Shown here: in pieces, positions 17,238 to 26,894 of the stretch | Layout: each line of letters opens with the position of its first letter | Numbering within the stretch: position 1 is the stretch's first letter | Source of the DNA: Tritonibacter multivorans | Lineage (GTDB): Bacteria; Pseudomonadota; Alphaproteobacteria; Rhodobacterales; Rhodobacteraceae | Direction of reading: 5' to 3' | DNA length: 64,000 nucleotides | NCBI RefSeq assembly: GCF_001458415.1 | Contig: NZ_CYSD01000018.1 | Location: 1 to 64,000, forward strand | The notes under the pieces: model-generated | The model's database searches: none | What the model was told of the DNA's origin: nothing | What the model saw: the letters and a program-made list of their open reading frames with translations, nothing else | Program-made: the position numbers and the translations under genes

Positions 17238-19172
17238 ATGAGTAAAGTCGCAGAACTTTTTGCCGAACAATATGGTCAGACGCGCGAGCAGGAGATGTCC
17301 TTGCAGGACTATCTGATTGCCTGCCGCGAAGACCCCAGCATGTACGCGAATGTCGCGGAACGCATGCTAAAGGCCATCGGTGAGGAGGAATTGGTAGATA
17401 CGTCACGAGACAGCCGTCTTGGACCCATCTTCCAGAACCGGACGATCAAACGCTATTCCGCCTTCAAGGATTTCTACGGGATGGAGGATACGGTCGAACG
17501 GATCGTCGGCTATTTCCGCCACGCAGCCCAGGGTTTGGAGGAACGCAAACAGATCCTCTATCTCCTTGGTCCGGTGGGGGGCGGTAAGTCCTCGCTGGCA
17601 GAGCGGCTGAAACGCCTGGTCGAGGATCAGCCGATCTATGTGCTGAAGGCAGGCGACCAAATCTCTCCGATTTTTGAAAGCCCTCTGGGGCTGTTTGATC
17701 CGATCCGCATGGGTAATCTGCTGGAGAAGGAATTCCACATCCCCACCCATCGCCTGCCGGGGCTGATGTCGCCTTGGGCGGTGCAGCGTCTTGATGAATT
17801 TGAAGGCGATATCAACAAGTTCTCGGTTGTGCGCCTGTACCCGTCGCGCCTGCGCCGCATCTGTGTGGCCAAGGTGGAGCCGGGTGACGAGAACAATCAG
17901 GACATCTCGACCCTCGTCGGCAAGGTCGACATCCGCCAGCTGGAACATTTCAGCCAGGACAACCCGGATGCCTATTCCTTCTCGGGCGGTCTGAACCGGG
18001 CAACTCAAGGTGTGCTTGAGTTTGTGGAAATGTTCAAAGCGCCGATCAAAATGCTGCACCCGCTGCTGACGGCGACGCAGGAAGGCAACTATATGGGCAC
18101 CGAAAGCTTCGGTGCGATCCCATTCTCCGGCCTTATCCTTGCCCATTCCAATGAGTCAGAATGGCAGGCCTTCAAGAACAACAAAAACAATGAGGCCTTC
18201 ATTGACCGGGTCTCGATCGTTAAGGTGCCCTATTGCCTGCGGGTCTCGGATGAGGCGCAGATCTACGACAAGCTGATCCAGAACTCTGAACTGCGCGAAG
18301 CGCCCTGCGCGCCGGAAACGCTGAAAATCCTCAGCCGGTTCTCGGTTCTCACGCGTCTGAAAACACATGAAAACTCCAATCTTTACAGTAAAATGCGGGT
18401 CTATGACGGCGAAAGTCTGAAAGACACGGATCCCAAGGCCAAAACGGTGCAGGAATACCAAGACCGCGCCGGTGTGGACGAGGGCATGAACGGGGTTTCG
18501 ACCCGCTTTGCCTTCAAGGTGCTGTCGTCGGTATTCAACTACGACACCGAAGAGGTGGCGGCGGATCCGGTGCATCTGATGTATGTGCTGGAACAGATGA
18601 TCAAGCGCGAGCAGTTTCCGACAGAAACCGAGGCGCAGTATCTGGAGTTCATCAAAACCGAGCTCGCCCCCCGTTATGAGGAGTTCATTGGAAACGAGAT
18701 CCAGAAAGCCTATCTCGAAAGCTATACGGAATACGGCCAGAACGTCTTTGACCGCTATATCGCTTATGCCGACGCCTGGATCGAGGAGCAGGACTATAAG
18801 GACCCCGACACCGGGCAGCTTTATGACCGCGAAGTGCTGGATGCAGAGCTCTCGAAAATCGAGAAACCTGTCGGCATCGCCAACCCGAAGGATTTCCGCA
18901 ATGAGGTGGTGAAATTCGCCCTGCGGCATCGGGCCAACAATGGGGCAAACCCGGCCTGGAACTCCTACGAGAAGCTGCGCGATGTGATTGAAAAGCATAT
19001 GTTCTCTCAGGTCGAGGAACTGTTGCCGGTGATCTCCTTTGGCTCCAAGAAAGACAGCCAGACCGAAGGCAAACACCTGGAGTTCGTCCAGCGCATGCGC
19101 GAGCATGGCTACACAGACCGACAGGTAAGGCGCCTCGTGGAATGGTACATGCGGGTGAACAAGGCGGGCTAA
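17238..19172 (+). CDS. prkA: PrkA (YeaG-type) AAA+ serine kinase/protease-like protein
   Basis: 644 residues, the same length as E. coli YeaG. An N-terminal PrkA AAA domain carries Walker A GPVGGGKSS at 111-119, and the C-terminal part is the PrkA kinase-like domain. The ATG at 17238 has AGGAGG ten bases upstream and gives the conserved start MSKVAELFAEQYG. The open frame continues about 119 codons upstream, but that extension is low-complexity and unsupported. With the next two genes it forms the conserved prkA-yeaH-spoVR trio, tied in enterobacteria to nitrogen starvation and stationary phase. The biochemical role (kinase or AAA protease) is still debated. Confidence 0.93.
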   Translation: MSKVAELFAEQYGQTREQEMSLQDYLIACREDPSMYANVAERMLKAIGEEELVDTSRDSRLGPIFQNRTIKRYSAFKDFYGMEDTVERIVGYFRHAAQGLEERKQILYLLGPVGGGKSSLAERLKRLVEDQPIYVLKAGDQISPIFESPLGLFDPIRMGNLLEKEFHIPTHRLPGLMSPWAVQRLDEFEGDINKFSVVRLYPSRLRRICVAKVEPGDENNQDISTLVGKVDIRQLEHFSQDNPDAYSFSGGLNRATQGVLEFVEMFKAPIKMLHPLLTATQEGNYMGTESFGAIPFSGLILAHSNESEWQAFKNNKNNEAFIDRVSIVKVPYCLRVSDEAQIYDKLIQNSELREAPCAPETLKILSRFSVLTRLKTHENSNLYSKMRVYDGESLKDTDPKAKTVQEYQDRAGVDEGMNGVSTRFAFKVLSSVFNYDTEEVAADPVHLMYVLEQMIKREQFPTETEAQYLEFIKTELAPRYEEFIGNEIQKAYLESYTEYGQNVFDRYIAYADAWIEEQDYKDPDTGQLYDREVLDAELSKIEKPVGIANPKDFRNEVVKFALRHRANNGANPAWNSYEKLRDVIEKHMFSQVEELLPVISFGSKKDSQTEGKHLEFVQRMREHGYTDRQVRRLVEWYMRVNKAG

Positions 19173-19190
19173 TGGACGGGGAGGTGTTAT

Positions 19191-20507
19191 ATGCACCATT
19201 TCATCGACAGGCGCGCCAATCCGAAAGGAAAAAGTCTTGGGAACCGCCAGCGGTTCCTGCGACGCGCGCGCGAAAACATCAAAGAACGCGTTGACCGTTC
19301 GGTCCGGGAGAAATCCATCGGCAAGGGCGACAGCGTGCCCGAGAATGGTGAAAAGGTCACCATTCCGGGCAAGGGTCTGAAAGAGCCGCGGTTTTTTCAC
19401 GGCCAGGGCGGCAATCGTCGGCATGTGTTGCCGGGCAACAAGGATTTTGTTGTCGGCGACACGCTCGACCGGCCCAAAAGCGGGCAGGGCGAGGGCGGCC
19501 GCAAGGGCAGCGAGGATGGCGAAGGCGATGATGCCTTTTCCTTTACGCTGACGCGGGACGAATACCTTGAAATCCTGTTCGACGGGCTGGAACTTCCTGA
19601 TCTTGTTGAAAAAACCACGGTAGAGACAGAAACCGTTGGAACGCGTCGTGCGGGGCTGACCACGGCGGGGACGCCCAATAACCTCAATCTTGTGCGCACC
19701 ATGCGCAATTCGCTGGGGCGCCGGATTGCGCTGCAGCGACCATCCACAGCCGAGCAGAAAGAGCTCGAGGCGCAGGTGGCCGACCTTGAGGAGATCGAGG
19801 CGCGTTCGCCAAGTCAGGAAGAAATGCTGGAGGCCCTGACGGCCAAACTGGAAGGCATCCGCCGCAAGCGCCGAGTGGTCGGCTATATCGACCCGCTCGA
19901 CCTGCGGTACGATACTTATGTGCCAGAAAAGATCCGCAATTCCCGCGCGGTGGTCTTCTGTCTGATGGATGTCTCGGGCTCTATGCAAGAGCGCGAGAAA
20001 GATCTGGCAAAACGCTTCTTCCTGCTGTTGCATCTGTTCCTGACGCGGTCCTACGAGCACACGGAAATCGTCTTTATCCGCCATACGCATTATGCGCAGG
20101 AGGTGGACGAAGAGACGTTCTTCTATGCCCGCGAAACCGGCGGCACCATTGTGTCAACGGCGCTGGAAAAGATGAAGGAAATCATCGACGAACGCTTCCC
20201 GCCGGATGAATGGAACATCTATGGCGCGCAGGCGTCGGATGGGGAAAACTTTGGCAATGACTCCAATCGCTGTCGTCAGGTGCTGATCGAACATCTGCTG
20301 CCGGTGAGCCAGTTTTTTGCCTATGTGGAGATCGTTCAGGAAGACGCGACCATGCTTCTGGACAACACCGAAGTCGGCGAGGATCTGTGGCAGAACTACC
20401 GGCAGGTCAAGGACGCGGCGCGGCATTTTGAAATGCAGCGCGTGGCGGAACCCAGCCATATCTACCCGATCTTCCGCGAGTTTTTCCTGCCCAAGGAGAA
20501 AGGATAA
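19191..20507 (+). CDS. YeaH/YhbH family protein (DUF444, von Willebrand A-like)
   Basis: 438 residues. The N-terminal 100 residues are rich in Arg/Lys/Gly (HFIDRRANPKGKSLGNRQRF). The C-terminal half has a von Willebrand A-like fold with a MIDAS motif DVSGSMQ at about 261-267. The protein is the standard partner of PrkA and SpoVR; its molecular function is unknown. It starts 18 bases after prkA and ends three bases before spoVR, indicating one operon. The length matches E. coli YeaH (about 427). Confidence 0.92.
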   Translation: MHHFIDRRANPKGKSLGNRQRFLRRARENIKERVDRSVREKSIGKGDSVPENGEKVTIPGKGLKEPRFFHGQGGNRRHVLPGNKDFVVGDTLDRPKSGQGEGGRKGSEDGEGDDAFSFTLTRDEYLEILFDGLELPDLVEKTTVETETVGTRRAGLTTAGTPNNLNLVRTMRNSLGRRIALQRPSTAEQKELEAQVADLEEIEARSPSQEEMLEALTAKLEGIRRKRRVVGYIDPLDLRYDTYVPEKIRNSRAVVFCLMDVSGSMQEREKDLAKRFFLLLHLFLTRSYEHTEIVFIRHTHYAQEVDEETFFYARETGGTIVSTALEKMKEIIDERFPPDEWNIYGAQASDGENFGNDSNRCRQVLIEHLLPVSQFFAYVEIVQEDATMLLDNTEVGEDLWQNYRQVKDAARHFEMQRVAEPSHIYPIFREFFLPKEKG

Positions 20508-20510
20508 CAG

Positions 20511-22022
20511 ATGCAGCACGCCCAAACGGCTCCGCTGTTTGATGGTCCTGAATGGACGTTTGAACTGTTGGAAAAGGCCCGTGACGCGATTGAAAAAATC
20601 GCGCTCAATGATCTGGGCCTGGATGTCTATCCGAACCAGATCGAGATCATCTCGGCCGAGCAGATGCTGGACGCCTATTCCTGCGTTGGCCTGCCGCTGA
20701 TGTATCACCATTGGTCCTTTGGCAAACATTTTGCCCGGGACGAGGCGCTGTATCGCACAGGCCGACAGGGGCTGGCCTATGAGATCGTGATCAACTCCAA
20801 TCCCTGTATCAGCTACAATATGGAAGAAAACACCATGTCCATGCAGACGCTGGTCATGGCGCATGCGGCCTTTGGGCATAACCACTTCTTCAAAAACAAC
20901 TATTTGTTCCAGCAATGGACCGACGCCGAAGGCATTCACGACTATCTGGCCTTTGCCAAGAACTACATCGCGGCCTGCGAAGAACGCTATGGCCTGGACG
21001 AGGTCGAATGGGTTCTGGATGCCGCCCATGCGCTGCAGTCGCAGGGGGTGTTCCGCTATGGCCGCCCCCCCAAACCATCTGCCGAGGAGCGCAAAGCGAT
21101 GATCGCCATGCGCGAGGCCTATGAAAGCGGGCAAAGCGCGCTTGATATCTGGACAGATGCGGTGATGGATCTGAAGCGTGACCCGGATGATCCCCGTGAC
21201 GGGGCCGAGGCTGCGCGCCGTCGCACCATGAATCTGCCACAAGAGAACCTGCTGTATTTCCTGGAAAAACACAGCCCCGTTCTGGAGCCCTGGCAGCGCG
21301 AAATCCTGCGCATTGTGCGGATGCTGGCGCAGTATCTGTATCCGCAGAAACAGACCAAGGTGATGAACGAAGGCTGCGCGACCTTTGTGCATTACTACAT
21401 CATCAATGAACTTTACGATCAGGGGCTGATCACCCAAGGCTCGCTGATGGAGATGCTGCACAGCCATACCAATGTGGTCATGCAGCCGGAATTTGATGAC
21501 CCGCGGTTTGGCGGCATCAACCCTTACGCGCTGGGCTTTGCGATGATGGAGGACATCCGCCGGATCTGTGAAACCCCCACGGATGAGGACAAGGAATGGT
21601 TCCCGGAGTTCGCGGGCAATCCGGACTGGCGCGGTGTGATGCGCGATGCCTGGGCCAATTACCGCGACGAAAGCTTTATTCAGCAGTTCCTGTCGCCGCA
21701 TCTGATCCGCAAGTTCAAACTGTTCACCCTCACCGATGATGAGGATCACCCCAAGCTGGTGATCAGCCAGATTCACAATCGCGCGGGCTATAAGGCGATC
21801 CGCCGTGATCTCGCCCGGCAATATGATCTGGCTTATATTGAACCGGATATTCAGGTGACGGATGCGGATCTTAAGGGGGATCGGGTGCTGAAACTCACCC
21901 ATACGGTGCGGGAAGGGGTGCACCTGTCCGAGGATGACCGGATCGAGGTGATGAACCACCTGCGGCGTCTGTGGGGCTATGATGTGACCCTTGCGGCGGT
22001 CGAGGCGGAAATTCCCGGTTAA
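20511..22022 (+). CDS. SpoVR family protein
   Basis: 503 residues, full length for the family (E. coli YcgB 510). Conserved segments include MYHHWSFGKHFARDE near residue 64 and the invariant SCISYNMEEN-like INSNPCISYNMEEN near 97-110. In Bacillus SpoVR affects spore cortex formation; in non-sporulating proteobacteria it is a conserved stationary-phase gene of unknown mechanism, always linked to prkA and yeaH. It is the last gene of the operon, followed at once by a strong terminator. Confidence 0.93.
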   Translation: MQHAQTAPLFDGPEWTFELLEKARDAIEKIALNDLGLDVYPNQIEIISAEQMLDAYSCVGLPLMYHHWSFGKHFARDEALYRTGRQGLAYEIVINSNPCISYNMEENTMSMQTLVMAHAAFGHNHFFKNNYLFQQWTDAEGIHDYLAFAKNYIAACEERYGLDEVEWVLDAAHALQSQGVFRYGRPPKPSAEERKAMIAMREAYESGQSALDIWTDAVMDLKRDPDDPRDGAEAARRRTMNLPQENLLYFLEKHSPVLEPWQREILRIVRMLAQYLYPQKQTKVMNEGCATFVHYYIINELYDQGLITQGSLMEMLHSHTNVVMQPEFDDPRFGGINPYALGFAMMEDIRRICETPTDEDKEWFPEFAGNPDWRGVMRDAWANYRDESFIQQFLSPHLIRKFKLFTLTDDEDHPKLVISQIHNRAGYKAIRRDLARQYDLAYIEPDIQVTDADLKGDRVLKLTHTVREGVHLSEDDRIEVMNHLRRLWGYDVTLAAVEAEIPG

Positions 22023-22042
22023 GGAACCGCGACTGCAAAAGA

Positions 22043-22071
22043 AAACGCAGGCCGAAAGGCCTGCGTTTTTG
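22043..22071. terminator. Bidirectional intrinsic terminator after spoVR
   Basis: A 12-base perfect stem, AAAACGCAGGCC at 22043-22054 with its complement at 22059-22070, closed by a GAAA tetraloop and followed by T. The A- and T-tracts on the two sides let it serve both the spoVR operon and the convergent formaldehyde dehydrogenase gene. Confidence 0.9.
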
Positions 22072-22092
22072 TGTGCACAGCGGATGCGAAGA

Positions 22093-23208
<1,116 letters not shown>

Positions 23209-23493
23209 TGCTTCGTCCTTTAGCTGCGGGCCTCGGCGCGAAGGTTGCGTCACGGACGAGACCACGGGAGTGGCTGTTGGCCGGGGGTGCCCCGGATTAG
23301 CTGACTTCAACGATCCACACAGGTTTGCATTATCTTAACGAAGGGGCAACTGCAGGGGTTGAGGCTGTCGGCTTTTGGGGTATGGCTCGGCTTGGCTTGA
23401 CCCAGCTATAGCGGCGGGATTTTCAGGTCTTAATGCTCAAATGCGACAATTGACCCCTTGTTCCCGGCATCGGGAAAAACTTTATCTCAACGC

Positions 23494-23524
23494 TTGACCT
23501 TCCAGCTGCTGGAGGGGCTAGAAT
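23494..23524 (+). promoter_or_regulatory. CueR-type copper-responsive promoter of copA
   Basis: TTGACC at 23494-23499 and TAGAAT at 23519-23524 are 19 bases apart, the overlong spacer typical of MerR-family promoters. The spacer carries the dyad ACCTTCCAGCTGCTGGAGGG, nearly the classical CueR box. Cu(I)-bound CueR would untwist the spacer to allow transcription of copA, 36 bases downstream. The remaining gap between the dehydrogenase and copA (23209-23493) shows nothing else. Confidence 0.9.
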
Positions 23525-23559
23525 AATGAAATAGTATAACACTTATAACGGCTTAGAGA

Positions 23560-25995
23560 ATGGCGCAGGCAGTCAGACAGGCGAATCTCTCCTTTGGGGT
23601 CACGGGGCTAAATTGCGCAGGATGCGCCGGGCGGGCAGAGCGTGCTTTGGCGGCAGCGCCGGGGGTGGTTTCCGCTTCGGTGAATATTGCCTCGAAACAG
23701 GCGATGGTCGAGCCGGGCTCTGCGACCCTTGGTGATCTCAGATCCGCGCTGAAACGCGCAGGTTACCCAGCCGCCGAAGCGGTGAGCGAACTGAAGCTCG
23801 AGGGGATGAACTGCGCCTCCTGCGTGGGTCGGCTGGAACAGCTGTTTCAGACCCAGCCCGGCGTGATCGAGGCGCAGGTGAATTTGGCCGAAGGCACCGC
23901 CCGCATTCGCCATTTGATCGGCCCCGTGGCGGGGCAGGGGCTGGCGCAGGCCGCGACCGAGGCAGGCTATCCGGCGCAGCTTCTGGCCGACCCGGCCGCA
24001 GACCTCGCCCAGGCGCAGGGGGCCGAAGACCTCCGCGAGCGGCGCACCCTGCTTCTGGCGCTGGCCCTTGCCCTGCCGCTGTTCCTGATGGAAATGGGCG
24101 GGCACATCTACCCGCCCTTGCACCATGCATTGATGCGGCTGTTGGGGCATCAGGAGATCCTGCTGGTGCAATTCCTCCTCTGTACCCTGCTTCTGATCGG
24201 GCCGGGGCGGCAGTTTTTCCTGCGCGGTGTGCCCGCCCTGTTGCGCGGCGCGCCGGATATGAATTCGCTTGTTGCGACAGGCACCTTTGCCGCCTGGGCT
24301 TATTCGACGCTTGCGGTTTTCCTGCCGGGGCTGTTCCCGCCGGGCAGCGCGCAGGTTTATTTCGAGGCCGCGGGGGTGGTGACCGCGCTTGTGCTGCTGG
24401 GCCGCTGGCTTGAGGCCCGCGCCAAGGGCCGCACCGGTGCGGCCATTCGGGCGCTTCTGGACCTGCAACCGCCCGAGGCCGAGGTCATCGCGGCGGATGG
24501 ATCTTCGTCTTTTTGCGCGCTGAGCGAGGTGCAAACCGGCATGGTGCTGCGGCTGCGTCCCGGCGCAAAGGTGCCTGTGGATGGTGTGGTGATTGACGGC
24601 GAAAGCCATGTGAACGAGAGCATGATGACCGGAGAACCGCTGCCAGTGGCCAAAACCATTGGCGCGCGCCTGACTGCAGGGTGCGTCAACGGCGCAGGCG
24701 TTCTTGATATGCGCGCCGAAGCTGTCGGCGCGGACACCCGGCTGGCGCAGATCATTGCGATGGTGCGGGCCGCGCAGGGGGGCAAACTGCCTGTGCAGGC
24801 TTTGGTCGACCGGGTGACCCTGTGGTTTGTCCCGGCGGTCATGGGGCTGGCGGCGCTGACCGCGCTGGGCTGGCTGCTGTTTGGCCCGGACTTGCCGCAC
24901 GCTTTGGTGGCGGCCGTCTGCGTGCTGATTATTGCCTGTCCCTGCGCCATGGGATTGGCCACGCCGACCTCGGTCATGGTGGCGCTGGGACGGGCGGCGC
25001 AGCTGGGCGTTCTGTTCCGGCGCGGCGATGCGCTGCAACGGTTGGGAGAGGTTGATTGTCTGGTCTTTGACAAGACAGGAACCCTGACCGAAGGCCGCCC
25101 AACCCTGAGCGAGATCACGGTTCTGCCGGGGTTTGACCAAGACATGCTTTTGACTCAGGTTGCCAGTCTCGAAGCACGGTCTGAGCACCCGCTGGCCCAT
25201 GCCTTTGAGGATGTCACTGCGGATCTAAAGGTCGAGGCCCTCGAGGTTCTGGCGGGGCAGGGGCTGCGTGGGCGCGTGGCGGGGCAGGACCTGCGGGTTG
25301 GCTCTGCGCGACTGTTACAGGACGCGGGCATAAGCTGCGCGCCGGTGGCTGAACTGGCCGCAGGCTGGGCCGGGCAGGGGGCTGGCGTGATGTATGTGGC
25401 CTGTGATGGCGCGTTGGCGGCTGTCATCGCCGTCCGCGACCCCATCCGCGCAGAGGCAAAGGCGGCGCTGTCGGACCTGCGCGCCGAAGGCCTGCGTTTG
25501 GTAATGTTGACCGGGGACGGCACCAGCACGGCCCAGCAAGTGGCACAAGAGCTCGGCATCACAGAGGTCCATGCCGAATGCCTGCCCGAAGACAAACATG
25601 CCAAGATCGCCGCGCTCAAGGCGAAAGGGGCGCGCCTTGGGTTTGTGGGCGATGGCATCAATGATGCCCCGGCGCTTGCTGCCTCGGACGTGGGGATCAC
25701 GGTCGGGTCGGGCACGGATGTGGCGATCGAGGCTGCAGATGTGGTGCTGTCAAAGGGCGGGCTGCGGGGGCTGCCGGTGGCGCGCCAGATCAGCCGGGCC
25801 GCGATGCGCAATATCCGTCAGAACCTGGGCTGGGCCTTTGGCTACAACGTTGCCCTGCTGCCGGTCGCGGCGGGTGTGCTGGTGCCCTTTGGCGGGCCTT
25901 TGTTGTCGCCGACACTGGGGGGCACGGCAATGGCGCTTTCCAGCGTTTTCGTTGTTTCCAACGCCTTGCGCTTGGCTCGCTTTGCCCCCACCTAA
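23560..25995 (+). CDS. copA: Copper(I)-translocating P1B-type ATPase
   Basis: 811 residues. Two N-terminal heavy-metal domains with GLNCAGC (Cys19/22) and GMNCASC (Cys85/88), eight predicted membrane helices, actuator motif MTGEPLPV, the transmembrane metal site Cys460-Pro-Cys462, phosphorylation site Asp504 in DKTGT, and hinge motif GDGINDAP. CPC with two CxxC domains defines a Cu(I)/Ag(I) exporter moving copper from cytoplasm to periplasm. A CueR box precedes it and cueR follows 33 bases after the stop, so the two are probably one copper-inducible unit. Confidence 0.95.
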   Translation: MAQAVRQANLSFGVTGLNCAGCAGRAERALAAAPGVVSASVNIASKQAMVEPGSATLGDLRSALKRAGYPAAEAVSELKLEGMNCASCVGRLEQLFQTQPGVIEAQVNLAEGTARIRHLIGPVAGQGLAQAATEAGYPAQLLADPAADLAQAQGAEDLRERRTLLLALALALPLFLMEMGGHIYPPLHHALMRLLGHQEILLVQFLLCTLLLIGPGRQFFLRGVPALLRGAPDMNSLVATGTFAAWAYSTLAVFLPGLFPPGSAQVYFEAAGVVTALVLLGRWLEARAKGRTGAAIRALLDLQPPEAEVIAADGSSSFCALSEVQTGMVLRLRPGAKVPVDGVVIDGESHVNESMMTGEPLPVAKTIGARLTAGCVNGAGVLDMRAEAVGADTRLAQIIAMVRAAQGGKLPVQALVDRVTLWFVPAVMGLAALTALGWLLFGPDLPHALVAAVCVLIIACPCAMGLATPTSVMVALGRAAQLGVLFRRGDALQRLGEVDCLVFDKTGTLTEGRPTLSEITVLPGFDQDMLLTQVASLEARSEHPLAHAFEDVTADLKVEALEVLAGQGLRGRVAGQDLRVGSARLLQDAGISCAPVAELAAGWAGQGAGVMYVACDGALAAVIAVRDPIRAEAKAALSDLRAEGLRLVMLTGDGTSTAQQVAQELGITEVHAECLPEDKHAKIAALKAKGARLGFVGDGINDAPALAASDVGITVGSGTDVAIEAADVVLSKGGLRGLPVARQISRAAMRNIRQNLGWAFGYNVALLPVAAGVLVPFGGPLLSPTLGGTAMALSSVFVVSNALRLARFAPT

Positions 25996-26028
25996 GATAC
26001 ACAGGCAATTGCAAGAGGAGGGCAAGCC

Positions 26029-26424
26029 ATGAACATCGGAGACGTCGCAACGCGGTCCGGTTTGCCGCCCAAGACCATTCGCTATTACGAAGACATTGGC
26101 CTTATCCGCCCGGCGCGCAGTGCCAATGGCTATCGCTGTTTTCAGGAAACGGATCTGCACAAGCTGACCTTCCTGGCCCGTGCGCGGGAACTGGGGTTTT
26201 CGATTGAGGACTGCCGCCTGCTTCTGGGTCTCTACGAGGATGATGCGCGCGCCAGTTCAGACGTCAAAGCCCTGGCTCTGGATCACCTGCGGGCCATTGA
26301 GGCCAAAATCGCCGCCCTTGAGGCGATGCGGGCCACCTTGGGGGATCTGGTCCAAGCCTGCGCCGGGGATACGCGGCCGGATTGCCCGATTTTGCAGGGG
26401 CTCGCCCGCGCGCCCGACGCGTAA
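26029..26424 (+). CDS. cueR: Cu(I)-responsive MerR-family regulator CueR
   Basis: 131 residues with the MerR winged helix (MNIGDVATRSGLPPKTIRYY), a dimerisation coil, and a C-terminal metal loop with two cysteines (CAGDTRPDC, eight residues apart), the spacing of Cu(I) sensors. A GAGGAGGG ribosome site precedes the ATG. It is the obvious sensor for the dyad promoter upstream of copA, and being in the same transcript it would be autoregulated. Confidence 0.93.
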   Translation: MNIGDVATRSGLPPKTIRYYEDIGLIRPARSANGYRCFQETDLHKLTFLARARELGFSIEDCRLLLGLYEDDARASSDVKALALDHLRAIEAKIAALEAMRATLGDLVQACAGDTRPDCPILQGLARAPDA

Positions 26425-26894
26425 TTCCAAAAATCCCTCAGGTCTCGCAATCCAAGTGTGTCTTTCGTCAATTCCTGGCAAGAAATCGGTTTCATTATTT
26501 GAGACCGGAAAGGAAGCCGCGAATCGATTCCGCTGATTGGACGGTGTTTCGGAAAATGGTGGAGGATTGATGTCCGGTTGCACGCCACGGGTGTCGCGAA
26601 TGCGGATAATATACAATTTATAGTCTTTAATTTTTGGTTTTACCCAATGTGCTGGCGTAATCCCGCTTAATGCTTGCCAGCAACGAACAACCTATGGTTT
26701 ACTTGATTTTGGGTGGTTAACGATCCACGAATTTTTAACGCGATGAGTTAACACTTATTTACAATTGGTTAACTGGAAATTTTTTGTTTGTTTGCGATCA
26801 AGTTTTTTGCTTTCATGGCTAAAATAACTACCGGTTGTGAAAAGTGAGGGTGACCACCCTTCAGGATGTTTAAAGTTAGGGGCGAGTAGATCAT
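26425..26894. other. AT-rich intergenic region upstream of the SARP-like regulator
   Basis: About 470 bases. The second half (about 26600-26850) is much more AT-rich than the genes around it, with several GTTAAC and TTAAC elements, and probably holds the promoter of the downstream regulator. No gene, tRNA or clear terminator for cueR was found. Short open frames on both strands lack ribosome sites and conserved features. Confidence 0.45.

Noticed and set aside
18156-21959. Long minus-strand open frames (644 and 601 codons)
   Set aside because: They lie opposite prkA, yeaH and spoVR and have no ribosome site or recognisable motif.
23209-23310. Longer N-terminus for the formaldehyde dehydrogenase
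   Set aside because: The conserved family start and ribosome site favour 23208; the extra residues are Pro/Ser-rich and unlike the family.
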